Assembly: GCA_963585895.1 (NCBI GenBank) | Contig: OY757916.1 | Span: forward strand, 17,782,629-17,846,628 | DNA from: Sepioteuthis lessoniana | Lineage: Eukaryota > Mollusca > Cephalopoda > Myopsida > Loliginidae | Direction of reading: 5' to 3' | DNA: 64,000 nucleotides | In this document: positions 1 to 13,495 of the stretch, piece after piece | Layout: each line of letters opens with the position of its first letter | How positions within the stretch are numbered: position 1 is the first letter of the stretch | Notes under the pieces: generated by a model | The model's input: the letters and a program-made list of their open reading frames with translations, nothing else | The model's database searches: none | What the model was told of the DNA's origin: nothing | Made by a program: the position numbers and the translations under genes

Positions 1-49
1 CTGATGAGGTAAGCGGTTTCACGAACCCAAATGTGGGTCCGGGCACGTA
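1..49 (-). mobile_element. SINE fragment inside the satellite (left copy, cut by window edge)
   Basis: Identical to the 5' part of the 209 bp SINE seen whole at 7,938-8,146; position 1 corresponds to 8,098. It is followed at 50-66 by ATAAAGAATATTACTGT, the right-hand target-site duplication. The rest lies outside the window. Confidence 0.9.
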
Positions 50-1179
50 ATAAAGAATATTACTGTGTGTTATTTTACAACAAACTGGTTGTGTACTATC
101 TAAGATAAATTGGTTCTGTGATGTCTTAAAACAAACGAGTTGTATGCTATCTTAAAACAAGCTAACTGTGTTCTCCCATAAAGAATATTACTGTGTGTTA
201 TTTTACAACGAACTGGTTGTGTACTATGTAAGATAAATTGGTTCTGTGATGTCTTAAAACAAACGAGTTGTATGCTATCTTAAAACAAGCTAACTGTGTT
301 CTCCCATAAAGAATATTACTGTGTGTTATTTTACAACGAACTGGTTGTGTACTAAGATAAATTGGTTCTGTGATGTCTTAAAACAAACGAGTTTTATGCT
401 ATCTTAAAACAAGCTAACTGTGTTCTCCCATAAAGAATATTACAGTGTGTTATTTTACAACGAACTGGTTATGTACTAAGATAAATTGGTTCTGTGATGT
501 CTTAAAAAAACGAGTTCTATGCTATCTTAAAACAAGCTAACTGTGCTCTCCCATAAAGAATATTACTGTGTGTTATTTTACAACGAACTGATTGTGTACT
601 ATCTAAGATAAATTGGTTCTGTGATGTCTTAAAACAAACGAGTTGTATGCTATCTTAAAACAAGCTAACTGTGTTCTCCCATAAAGAATATTACTGTGTG
701 TTATTTTACAACGAACTGGTTGTGTACTAAGATAAATTGGTTCTGTGATGTCTTAAAACAAACGAGTTGTATGCTATCTTAAAACAAGCTGTGTTCTCCC
801 ATAAAGAATATTACTGTGTGTTATTTTACAACGAACTGGTTGTGTACTAAGATAAATTGGTTCTGCGATGTCTTAAAACAAACGAGTTGTATGTTATCTT
901 AAAACAAGCTGTGTTCTCCCATAAAGAATATTACTGTGTGTTATTTTACAACGAACTGGTTATGTACTAAGATAAATTGGTTCTGTGATGTCTTAAAACA
1001 AACGAGTTGTATGCTATCTTAAAACAAGCTGTGTTCTCCCATAAAGAATATTACTGTGTGTTATTTTACAACGAACTGGTTATGTACTAAGATAAATTGG
1101 TTCTGTGATGTCTTAAAACAAACGAGTTGTATGTTATCTTAAAACAAGCTAACTGTGTTCTCCCATAAAGAATATTAGA

Positions 1180-4100
1180 GTGTGTTATTTTACAACGAAC
1201 TGGTTGTGTACTATCTAAGATAAATTGGTTCTGTGATGTCTTAAAACAAACGAGTTGTATGCTATCTTAAAACAAATTAACTGTGTTCTCCCATAAAGAA
1301 TATTACTGTGTGTTATTTTACAACGAACTGGTTGTGTACTATCTAAGATAAATTGGTTCTGTGATGTCTTAAAACAAACGAGTTGTATGCTATCTTAAAA
1401 CAAGCTAACTGTGTTCTCCCATAAAGAATATTACTGTGTGTTATTTCATAACAAACTGGCTGTGTACTATCGAAGATAAATTGGTTCTGTGATGTCTTAA
1501 ATCAAACGAGTTGTATGCTATCTTAAAACAAGCTAACTGTGTTCTCCCATAAAGAATATTACTGTGTGTTATTTTACAACGAACTGGTTGTGTACTATCT
1601 AAGATAAATTGGTTCTGTGATGTCTTAAAACAAACGAGTTGTATGCTATCTTAAAACAAGCTAACTGTGTTCTCCCATAAAGAATATTACAGTGTGTTAT
1701 TTTACAACGAACTGGTTATGTACTAAGATAAATTGGTTCTGTGATGTCTTAAAACAAACGAGTTGTATGCTATCTTAAAACAAGCTAACTGTGTTCTCCC
1801 ATAAAGAATATTACTGTGTGTTATTTTACAACGAACTGATTGTGTACTATCTAAGATAAATTGGTTCTGTGATGTCTTAAAACAAACGAGTTGTATGCTA
1901 TCTTAAAACAAGCTGTGTTCTCCCATAAAGAATATTACTGTGTGTTATTTTACAACGAACTGGTTGTGTACTAAGATAAATTGGTTCTGTGATGTCTTAA
2001 AACAAACGAGTTTTATGCTATCTTAAAACAAGCTGTGTTCTCCCATAAAGAATATTACTGTGTGTTATTTTACAACGAATTGGTTGTGTACTATCTAAGA
2101 TAAATTGGTTCTGTGATGTCTTAAAACAAACGAGTTGTATGCTATCTTAAAACCAACTAACTGTGTTCTCCCATAAAGAATATTACAGTGTGTTATTTTA
2201 CAACGAACTGGTTATGTACTAAGATAAATTGCTTCTGTGATGTCTTAAAACAAAAGAGTTGTATGCTATCTTAAAACAAGCTAACTGTGTTCTCCCATAA
2301 AGAATATTACAGTGTGTTATTTTACAACGAACTGGTTATGTACTAAGATAAATTGGTTCTGTGATGTCTTAAAACAAACGAGTTGTATGCTATCTTAAAA
2401 CCAACTAACTGTGTTCTCCCATAAAGAATATTACAGTGTGTTATTTTACAACGAACTGGTTATGTACTAAGATAAATTGGTTCTGTGATGTCTTAAAACA
2501 AACGAGTTCTATGCTATCTTAAAACCAGTTAACTGTGTTCTCCCATAAAGAATATTACTGTGTGTTATTTTACAACGAACTGGTTGTGTACTATCTAAGA
2601 TAAATTGGTTCTGTGATGTCTTAAAACAAACGAGTTGTATGCTATCTTAAAACAAGCTAACTGTGTTCTCCCATAAAGAATATTACTGTGTGTTATTTTA
2701 TAACGAACTGGCTTTGTACTATCGAAGATAAATTAGTTCTGTGATGTCTTAAAACAAACGAGTTGTATGCTATCTTAAAACAAGCTAACTGTGTTCTCCC
2801 ATAAAGAATATTACAGTGTGTTATTTTACAATGAACTGGTTATGTACTAAGATAAATTGGTTCTGTGATGTCTTAAAAAAAACGAGTTCTATGCTATCTT
2901 AAAACAAGCTAACTGTGTTCTCCCATAAAGAATATTACTGTGTGTTATTTTACAACGAACTGATAGTGTACTATCTAAGATAAATTGCTTCTGTGATGTC
3001 TTAAAACAAACGAGTTGTATGCTATCTTAAAACAAGCTGTGTTCTCCCATAAAGAATATTACTTTGTGTTATTTTACAACGAACTGGTTGTGTACTAAGA
3101 TAAATTGGTTCTGTGATGTCTTAAAACAAACGAGTTGTATGCTATCTTAAAACAAGCTAACTGTGTTCTCCCATAAAGAATATTACAGTGTGTTATTTTA
3201 CAACGAACTGGTTATGTACTAAGATAAATTGGTTCTGTGATGTCTTAAAACAAACGAGTTGTATGCTATCTTAAAACCAACTAACTGTGTTCTCCCATAA
3301 AGAATGTTACAGTGTGTTATTTTACAACAAACTGGTTATGTACTAAGATAAATTGGTTCTGTGATGTCTTAAAACAAACGAGTTGTATGCTATCTTAAAA
3401 CAAGCTGTGTTCTCCCATAAAGAATATTACTGTGTGTTATTTTACAACGAACTGGTTGTGTACTAAGATAAATTGGTTCTGTGATGTCTTAAAACAAACG
3501 AGTTGTATGCTATCTTAAAACCAACTAACTGTGTTCTCCCATAAAGAATATTACAGTGTGTTATTTTACAACGAACTGGTTATGTACTAAGATAAATTGG
3601 TTCTGTGATGTCTTAAAACAAACGAGTTGTATGCTATCTTAAAACAAGCTAACTGTGTTCTCCCATAAAGAATATTAGAGTGTGTTATTTTACAACGAAC
3701 TGGTTGTGTACTATCTAAGATAAATTGGTTCTGTGATGTCTAAAAACAAACGAGTTGTATGCTATCTTAAAACAAGTTAACTGTGTTCTCCCATAAAGAA
3801 TATTACTGTGTGTTATTTTACAACGAACTGGTTGTGTACTATCTAAGATAAATTGGTTCTGTGATGTCTTAAAACAAACGAGTTGTATGCTATCTTAAAA
3901 CAAATTAACTGTGTTCTCCCATAAAGAATATTACTGTGTGTTATTTTACAACGAACTGGTTGTGTACTATCTAAGATAAATTGGTTCTGTGATGTCTTAA
4001 AACAAACGAGTTGTATGCTATCTTAAAACAAGCTAACTGTGTTCTCCCATAAAGAATATTACTGTGTGTTATTTCATAACAAACTGGCTGTGTACTATCG

Positions 4101-6435
4101 AAGATAAATTGGTTCTGTGATGTCTTAAATCAAACGAGTTGTATGCTATCTTAAAACAAGCTAACTGTGTTCTCCCATAAAGAATATTACTGTGTGTTAT
4201 TTTACAACGAACTGGTTGTGTACTATCTAAGATAAATTGGTTCTGTGATGTCTTAAAACAAACGAGTTGTATGCTATCTTAAAACAAGCTAACTGTGTTC
4301 TCCCATAAAGAATATTACAGTGTGTTATTTTACAACGAACTGGTTATGTACTAAGATAAATTGGTTCTGTGATGTCTTAAAACAAACGAGTTGTATGCTA
4401 TCTTAAAACAAGCTAACTGTTTTCTCCCATAAAGAATATTACTGTGTGTTATTTTACAACGAACTGATTGTGTACTATCTAAGATAAATTGGTTCTGTGA
4501 TGTCTTAAAACAAACGAGTTGTATGCTATCTTAAAACAAGCTGTGTTCTCCCATAAAGAATATTACTGTGTGTTATTTTACAACGAACTGGTTGTGTACT
4601 AAGATAAATTGGTTCTGTGATGTCTTAAAACAAACGAGTTTTATGCTATCTTAAAACAAGCTGTGTTCTCCCATAAAGAATATTACTGTGTGTTATTTTA
4701 CAACGAATTGGTTGTGTACTATCTAAGATAAATTGGTTCTGTGATGTCTTAAAACAAACGAGTTGTATGCTATCTTAAAACCAACTAACTGTGTTCTCCC
4801 ATAAAGAATATTACAGTGTGTTATTTTACAACGAACTGGTTATGTACTAAGATAAATTGCTTCTGTGATGTCTTAAAACAAAAGAGTTGTATGCTATCTT
4901 AAAACAAGCTAACTGTGTTCTCCCATAAAGAATATTACAGTGTGTTATTTTACAACGAACTGGTTATGTACTAAGATAAATTGGTTCTGTGATGTCTTAA
5001 AACAAACGAGTTGTATGCTATCTTAAAACCAACTAACTGTGTTCTCCCATAAAGAATATTACAGTGTGTTATTTTACAACGAACTGGTTATGTACTAAGA
5101 TAAATTGGTTCTGTGATGTCTTAAAACAAACGAGTTCTATGCTATCTTAAAACCAGTTAACTGTGTTCTCCCATAAAGAATATTACTGTGTGTTATTTTA
5201 CAACGAACTGGTTGTGTACTATCTAAGATAAATTGGTTCTGTGATGTCTTAAAACAAACGAGTTGTATGCTATCTTAAAACAAGCTAACTGTGTTCTCCC
5301 ATAAAGAATATTACTGTGTGTTATTTTATAACGAACTGGCTTTGTACTATCGAAGATAAATTAGTTCTGTGATGTCTTAAAACAAACGAGTTGTATGCTA
5401 TCTTAAAACAAGCTAACTGTGTTCTCCCATAAAGAATATTACAGTGTGTTATTTTACAATGAACTGGTTATGTACTAAGATAAATTGGTTCTGTGATGTC
5501 TTAAAAAAAACGAGTTCTATGCTATCTTAAAACAAGCTAACTGTGTTCTCCCATAAAGAATATTACTGTGTGTTATTTTACAACGAACTGATTGTGTACT
5601 ATCTAAGATAAATTGCTTCTGTGATGTCTTAAAACAAACGAGTTGTATGCTATCTTAAAACAAGCTGTGTTCTCCCATAAAGAATATTACTTTGTGTTAT
5701 TTTACAACGAACTGGTTGTGTACTAAGATAAATTGGTTCTGTGATGTCTTAAAACAAACGAGTTGTATGCTATCTTAAAACAAGCTAACTGTGTTCTCCC
5801 ATAAAGAATATTACAGTGTGTTATTTTACAACGAACTGGTTATGTACTAAGATAAATTGGTTCTGTGATGTCTTAAAACAAACGAGTTGTATGCTATCTT
5901 AAAACCAACTAACTGTGTTCTCCCATAAAGAATGTTACAGTGTGTTATTTTACAACAAACTGGTTATGTACTAAGATAAATTGGTTCTGTGATGTCTTAA
6001 AACAAACGAGTTGTATGCTATCTTAAAACAAGCTGTGTTCTCCCATAAAGAATATTACTGTGTGTTATTTTACAACGAACTGGTTGTGTACTAAGATAAA
6101 TTGGTTCTGTGATGTCTTAAAACAAACGAGTTGTATGCTATCTTAAAACCAACTAACTGTGTTCTCCCATAAAGAATATTACAGTGTGTTATTTTACAAC
6201 GAACTGGTTATGTACTAAGATAAATTGGTTCTGTGATGTCTTAAAACAAACGAGTTGTATGCTATCTTAAAACAAGCTAACTGTGTTCTCCCATAAAGAA
6301 TATTAGAGTGTGTTATTTTACAACGAACTGGTTGTGTACTATCTAAGATAAATTGGTTCTGTGATGTCTAAAAACAAACGAGTTGTATGCTATCTTAAAA
6401 CAAGTTAACTGTGTTCTCCCATAAAGAATATTACT
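1180..6435. repeat. 2,628 bp tandem duplication within the satellite
   Basis: A run of about 21 monomers is present twice in direct tandem. Rare variants recur at a constant offset of 2,628 bp: TTATTTCATAACAAACTGG at 1,441 and 4,069; CAAATTAACTG at 1,273 and 3,901; the TTGCTTCTG...AAAGAGTTG monomer at about 2,229 and 4,857; ATTAGAGTG at 3,674 and 6,302. The offset breaks down near 1,174/3,802 on the left and after about 6,435 on the right, which sets the limits. The next long-period copy (8,098-13,446) carries this segment only once. Confidence 0.9.
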
Positions 6436-7937
6436 GTGTGTTATTTTACAACGGACTGGTTGTGTACTATCTAAGATAAATTGGTTCTGTGATGTCTTAA
6501 AACAAACGAGTTGTATGCTATCTTAAAACAAGCTAACTGTGTTCTCCCATGAAGAATATTACTGTGTGTTATTTTACAACGAACTGGTTATGTACTAAGA
6601 TAAATTGGTTCTGTGATGTCTTAAAACAAACGAGTTGTATGCTATCTTAAAACAAGCTAACTGTGTTCTCCCATAAAGAATATTAGAGTGTGTTATTTTA
6701 CAACGAACTGGTTGTGTACTATCTAAGATAAATTTGTTCTGTGACGTCTAAAAACAAACGAGTTGTATGCTATCTTAAAACAAGTTAACTGTGTTCTCCC
6801 ATAAAGAATATTACTGTGTGTTATTTTACAACGAACTGGTTGTGTACCATCTAAGATAAATTGGTTCTGTGATGTCTTAAAACAAACGAGTTGTATGCTA
6901 TCTTAAAACAAGCTAACTGTGTTCTCCCATGAAGAATATTACTGTGTGTTATATTACAACGAACTGGTTGTGTACTAAGATAAATTGGTTCTGTGATGTC
7001 TTAAAACAAACGAGTTGTATGCTATCTTAAAACAAGCTAACTGTGTTCTCCCATAAAGAATATTACAGTGTGTTATTTTACAACGAACTGGTTATGTACT
7101 AAGATAAATTGGTTCTGTGATGTCTTAAAACAAACGAGTTGTATGCTATCTTAAAACAAGCTAACTGTGTTCTCCCATAAAGAATATTACAGTGTGTTAT
7201 TTTACAACGAACTGGTTATGTACTAAGATAAATTGCTTCTGTGATGTCTTAAAACAAACGAGTTGTATGCTATCTTAAAACAAGCTAACTGTGTTCTCCC
7301 ATAAAGAATATTAGAGTGTGTTATCTTACAACGAACTTGTTATGTACTAAGATAAATTGGTTCTGTGATGTCTTAAAACAAACGAGTTGTATGCTATCTT
7401 AAAACAAGTTAACTGTGTTCTCCCATAAAGAATATTACTGTGTGTTATTTTACAACGAACTGATTGTGTACTATCTAAGATAAATTGGTTCTATGATGTC
7501 TTAAAACAAACGAGTTGTATGCTATCTTAAAACAAGCTGTGTTCTCCCATAAAGAATATTACTGTGTGTTATTTTACAACGAACTGGTTGTGTACTAAGA
7601 TAAATTGGTTCTGTGATGTCTTAAAACAAACGAGTTGTATGCTATCTTAAAACAAGCTGTGTTCTCCCATAAAGAATATTACTGTTTGTTATTTTACAAC
7701 GAATTGGTTGTGTACTATCTAAGATAAATTGGTTCTGTGATGTCTTAAAACAAACGAGTTGTATGCTATCTTAAAACAAGCTAACTGTCTTCTCCCATAA
7801 AGAATATTACTGTTTGTTATTTTACAACGAACTGGTTATGTACTAAGATAAATTGGTTCTGTGATGTCTTAAAACAAACGAGTTGTATGCTATCTTAAAA
7901 CAAGTTAACTGTGTTCTCCCATAAAGAATATTACTGT

Positions 7938-8146
7938 AGTATTTGTCATTGCCTCCCACCAGACACGACTTGAGACAAGGTCAAAAGCCCGAAGGCCAAT
8001 TAAAGTGGGGATAAATGGGAGTGGTAGGTCGGGAAGGAGCCGAGACTCGAACCCTGCTTGTCAGTGCTGCCATCGGCTCACTTAGTGCAATGTGAGCCTG
8101 ATGAGGTAAGCGGTTTCACGAACCCAAATGTGGGTCCGGGCACGTA
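7938..8146 (-). mobile_element. tRNA-derived SINE with 17 bp target-site duplication, inserted in satellite
   Basis: This 209 bp non-satellite block interrupts a monomer. ATAAAGAATATTACTGT stands immediately left (7,921-7,937) and right (8,147-8,163), a 17 bp target-site duplication. On the minus strand there is a consensus-like internal promoter B box, GGTTCGAGTC (complement of 8,044-8,053). An A-box-like GGCTCACATTGCAC (complement of 8,085-8,098) lies about 45 bp upstream, the normal tRNA spacing. About 48 bp precede the tRNA-like part and about 100 bp follow it. There is no A-rich tail. It is identical in position and sequence to the copy 5,349 bp downstream, so it was amplified with the satellite. 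Family not recognised. Confidence 0.85.
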
Positions 8147-11100
8147 ATAAAGAATATTACTGTGTGTTATTTTACAACAAACTGGTTGTGTACTATCTAA
8201 GATAAATTGGTTCTGTGATGTCTTAAAACAAACGAGTTGTATGCTATCTTAAAACAAGCTAACTGTGTTCTCCCATAAAGAATATTACTGTGTGTTATTT
8301 TACAACGAACTGGTTGTGTACTATGTAAGATAAATTGGTTCTGTGATGTCTTAAAACAAACGAGTTGTATGCTATCTTAAAACAAGCTAACTGTGTTCTC
8401 CCATAAAGAATATTACTGTGTGTTATTTTACAACGAACTGGTTGTGTACTAAGATAAATTGGTTCTGTGATGTCTTAAAACAAACGAGTTTTATGCTATC
8501 TTAAAACAAGCTAACTGTGTTCTCCCATAAAGAATATTACAGTGTGTTATTTTACAACGAACTGGTTATGTACTAAGATAAATTGGTTCTGTGATGTCTT
8601 AAAAAAAACGAGTTCTATGCTATCTTAAAACAAGCTAACTGTGTTCTCCCATAAAGAATATTACTGTGTGTTATTTTACAACGAACTGATTGTGTACTAT
8701 CTAAGATAAATTGGTTCTGTGATGTCTTAAAACAAACGAGTTGTATGCTATCTTAAAACAAGCTAAGTGTGTTCTCCCATAAAGAATATTACTGTGTGTT
8801 ATTTTACAACGAACTGGTTGTGTACTAAGATAAATTGGTTCTGCGATGTCTTAAAACAAACGAGTTGTATGTTATCTTAAAACAAGCTGTGTTCTCCCAT
8901 AAAGAATATTACTGTGTGTTATTTTACAACGAACTGGTTATGTACTAAGATAAATTGGTTCTGTGATGTCTTAAAACAAACGAGTTGTATGCTATCTTAA
9001 AACAAGCTGTGTTCTCCCATAAAGAATATTACTGTGTGTTATTTTACAACGAACTGGTTATGTACTAAGATAAATTGGTTCTGTGATGTCTTAAAACAAA
9101 CGAGTTGTATGTTATCTTAAAAAAAGCTAACTTTGTTCTCCCATAAAGAATATTACTGTGTGTTATTTTACAACGAACTGGTTGTGTACTATCTAAGATA
9201 AATTGGTTCTGTGATGTCTTAAAACAAACGAGTTGTATGCTATCTTAAAACAAATTAACTGTGTTCTCCCATAAAGAATATTACTGTGTGTTATTTTACA
9301 ACGAACTGGTTGTGTACTATCTAAGATAAATTGGTTCTGTGATGTCTTAAAACAAACGAGTTGTATGCTATCTTAAAACAAGCTAACTGTGTTCTCCCAT
9401 AAAGAATATTACTGTGTGTTATTTCATAACAAACTGGCTGTGTACTATCGAAGATAAATTGGTTCTGTGATGTCTTAAATCAAACGAGTTGTATGCTATC
9501 TTAAAACAAGCTAACTGTGTTCTCCCATAAAGAATATTACTGTGTGTTATTTTACAACGAACTGGTTGTGTACTATCTAAGATAAATTGGTTCTGTGATG
9601 TCTTAAAACAAACGAGTTGTATGCTATCTTAAAACAAGCTAACTGTGTTCTCCCATAAAGAATATTACAGTGTGTTATTTTACAACGAACTGGTTATGTA
9701 CTAAGATAAATTGGTTCTGTGATGTCTTAAAACAAACGAGTTGTATGCTATCTTAAAACAAGCTAACTGTGTTCTCCCATAAAGAATATTACTGTGTGTA
9801 TTTTACAACGAACTGATTGTGTACTATCTAAGATAAATTGGTTCTGTGATGTCTTAAAACAAACGAGTTGTATGCTATCTTAAAACAAGCTGTGTTCTCC
9901 CATAAAGAATATTACTGTGTGTTATTTTACAACGAACTGGTTGTGTACTAAGATAAATTGGTTCTGTGATGTCTTAAAACAAACGAGTTTTATGCTATCT
10001 TAAAACAAGCTGTGTTCTCCCATAAAGAATATTACTGTGTGTTATTTTACAACGAATTGGTTGTGTACTATCTAAGATAAATTGGTTCTGTGATGTCTTA
10101 AAACAAACGAGTTGTATGCTATCTTAAAACCAACTAACTGTGTTCTCCCATAAAGAATATTACAGTGTGTTATTTTACAACGAACTGGTTATGTACTAAG
10201 ATAAATTGCTTCTGTGATGTCTTAAAACAAAAGAGTTGTATGCTATCTTAAAACAAGCTAACTGTGTTCTCCCATAAAGAATATTACAGTGTGTTATTTT
10301 ACAATGAACTGGTTATGTACTAAGATAAATTGGTTCTGTGATGTCTTAAAACAAACGAGTTGTATGCTATCTTAAAACCAACTAACTGTGTTCTCCCATA
10401 AAGAATATTACAGTGTGTTATTTTACAACGAACTGGTTATGTACTAAGATAAATTGGTTCTGTGATGTCTTAAAACAAACGAGTTCTATGCTATCTTAAA
10501 ACCAGTTAACTGTGTTCTCCCATAAAGAATATTACTGTGTGTTATTTTACAACGAACTGGTTGTGTACTATCTAAGATAAATTGGTTCTGTGATGTCTTA
10601 AAACAAACGAGTTGTATGCTATCTTAAAACAAGCTAACTGTGTTCTCCCATAAAGAATATTACTGTGTGTTATTTTATAACGAACTGGCTTTGTACTATC
10701 GAAGATAAATTAGTTCTGTGATGTCTTAAAACAAACGAGTTGTATGCTATCTTAAAACAAGCTAACTGTGTTCTCCCATAAAGAATATTACAGTGTGTTA
10801 TTTTACAATGAACTGGTTATGTACTAAGATAAATTGGTTCTGTGATGTCTTAAAAAAAACGAGTTCTATGCTATCTTAAAACAAGCTAACTGTGTTCTCC
10901 CATAAAGAATATTACTGTGTGTTATTTTACAACGAACTGATTGTGTACTATCTAAGATAAATTGCTTCTGTGATGTCTTAAAACAAACGAGTTGTATGCT
11001 ATCTTAAAACAAGCTGTGTTCTCCCATAAAGAATATTACTTTGTGTTATTTTACAACGAACTGGTTGTGTACTAAGATAAATTGGTTCTGTGATGTCTTA

Positions 11101-13446
11101 AAACAAACGAGTTGTATGCTATCTTAAAACAAGCTAACTGTGTTCTCCCATAAAGAATATTACAGTGTGTTATTTTACAACGAACTGGTTATGTACTAAG
11201 ATAAATTGGTTCTGTGATGTCTTAAAACAAACGAGTTGTATGCTATCTTAAAACCAACTAACTGTGTTCTCCCATAAAGAATGTTACAGTGTGTTATTTT
11301 ACAACAAACTGGTTATGTACTAAGATAAATTGGTTCTGTGATGTCTTAAAACAAACGAGTTGTATGCTATCTTAAAACAAGCTGTGTTCTCCCATAAAGA
11401 ATATTACTGTGTGTTATTTTACAACGAACTGGTTGTGTACTAAGATAAATTGGTTCTGTGATGTCTTAAAACAAACGAGTTGTATGCTATCTTAAAACCA
11501 ACTAACTGTGTTCTCCCATAAAGAATATTACAGTGTGTTATTTTACAACGAACTGGTTATGTACTAAGATAAATTGGTTCTGTGATGTCTTAAAACAAAC
11601 GAGTTGTATGCTATCTTAAAACAAGCTAACTGTGTTCTCCCATAAAGAATATTAGAGTGTGTTATTTTACAACGAACTGGTTGTGTACTATCTAAGATAA
11701 ATTGGTTCTGTGATGTCTAAAAACAAACGAGTTGTATGCTATCTTAAAACAAGTTAACTGTGTTCTCCCATAAAGAATATTACTGTGTGTTATTTTACAA
11801 CGGACTGGTTGTGTACTATCTAAGATAAATTGGTTCTGTGATGTCTTAAAACAAACGAGTTGTATGCTATCTTAAAACAAGCTAACTGTGTTCTCCCATG
11901 AAGAATATTACTGTGTGTTATTTTACAACGAACTGGTTATGTACTAAGATAAATTGGTTCTGTGATGTCTTAAAACAAACGAGTTGTATGCTATCTTAAA
12001 ACAAGCTAACTGTGTTCTCCCATAAAGAATATTAGAGTGTGTTATTTTACAACGAACTGGTTGTGTACTATCTAAGATAAATTTGTTCTGTGACGTCTAA
12101 AAACAAACGAGTTGTATGCTATCTTAAAACAAGTTAACTGTGTTCTCCCATAAAGAATATTACTGTGTGTTATTTTACAACGAACTGGTTGTGTACCATC
12201 TAAGATAAATTGGTTCTGTGATGTCTTAAAACAAACGAGTTGTATGCTATCTTAAAACAAGCTAACTGTGTTCTCCCATGAAGAATATTACTGTGTGTTA
12301 TATTACAACGAACTGGTTGTGTACTAAGATAAATTGGTTCTGTGATGTCTTAAAACAAACGAGTTGTATGCTATCTTAAAACAAGCTAACTGTGTTCTCC
12401 CATAAAGAATATTACAGTGTGTTATTTTACAACGAACTGGTTATGTACTAAGATAAATTGGTTCTGTGATGTCTTAAAACAAACGAGTTGTATGCTATCT
12501 TAAAACAAGCTAACTGTGTTCTCCCATAAAGAATATTACAGTGTGTTATTTTACAACGAACTGGTTATGTACTAAGATAAATTGCTTCTGTGATGTCTTA
12601 AAACAAACGAGTTGTATGCTATCTTAAAACAAGCTAACTGTGTTCTCCCATAAAGAATATTAGAGTGTGTTATCTTACAACGAACTTGTTATGTACTAAG
12701 ATAAATTGGTTCTGTGATGTCTTAAAACAAACGAGTTGTATGCTATCTTAAAACAAGTTAACTGTGTTCTCCCATAAAGAATATTACTGTGTGTTATTTT
12801 ACAACGAACTGATTGTGTACTATCTAAGATAAATTGGTTCTATGATGTCTTAAAACAAACGAGTTGTATGCTATCTTAAAACAAGCTGTGTTCTCCCATA
12901 AAGAATATTACTGTGTGTTATTTTACAACGAACTGGTTGTGTACTAAGATAAATTGGTTCTGTGATGTCTTAAAACAAACGAGTTGTATGCTATCTTAAA
13001 ACAAGCTGTGTTCTCCCATAAAGAATATTACTGTTTGTTATTTTACAACGAATTGGTTGTGTACTATCTAAGATAAATTGGTTCTGTGATGTCTTAAAAC
13101 AAACGAGTTGTATGCTATCTTAAAACAAGCTAACTGTCTTCTCCCATAAAGAATATTACTGTTTGTTATTTTACAACGAACTGGTTATGTACTAAGATAA
13201 ATTGGTTCTGTGATGTCTTAAAACAAACGAGTTGTATGCTATCTTAAAACAAGTTAACTGTGTTCTCCCATAAAGAATATTACTGTAGTATTTGTCATTG
13301 CCTCCCACCAGACACGACTTGAGACAAGGTCAAAAGCCCGAAGGCCAATTAAAGTGGGGATAAATGGGAGTGGTAGGTCGGGAAGGAGCCGAGACTCGAA
13401 CCCTGCTTGTCAGTGCTGCCATCGGCTCACTTAGTGCAATGTGAGC
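8098..13446. repeat. Complete 5,349 bp higher-order satellite unit
   Basis: From the SINE mark CTGATGAGG at 8,098 to its next occurrence at 13,447 is 5,349 bp. It holds about 41 monomers plus one SINE. Rare variant monomers recur in the following copy at the same offset: 9,419 to 14,768, and 10,206 to 15,555. By eye the two copies differ at very few sites; one is GGCTTTGTACTATCG (near 10,686) against GGCTGTGTACTATCG (near 16,035). The preceding copy (1-8,097) is 2,748 bp longer because it holds the 2,628 bp duplication plus one extra monomer. Confidence 0.92.
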
Positions 13447-13495
13447 CTGATGAGGTAAGCGGTTTCACGAACCCAAATGTGGGTCCGGGCACGTA
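13287..13495 (-). mobile_element. SINE inside satellite, second full copy
   Basis: Same 209 bp element as at 7,938-8,146, shifted by exactly 5,349 bp, with the same 17 bp duplication at 13,270-13,286 and 13,496-13,512. This is a copy made by satellite amplification, not an independent insertion, because its flanks and both duplications match. Confidence 0.88.
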
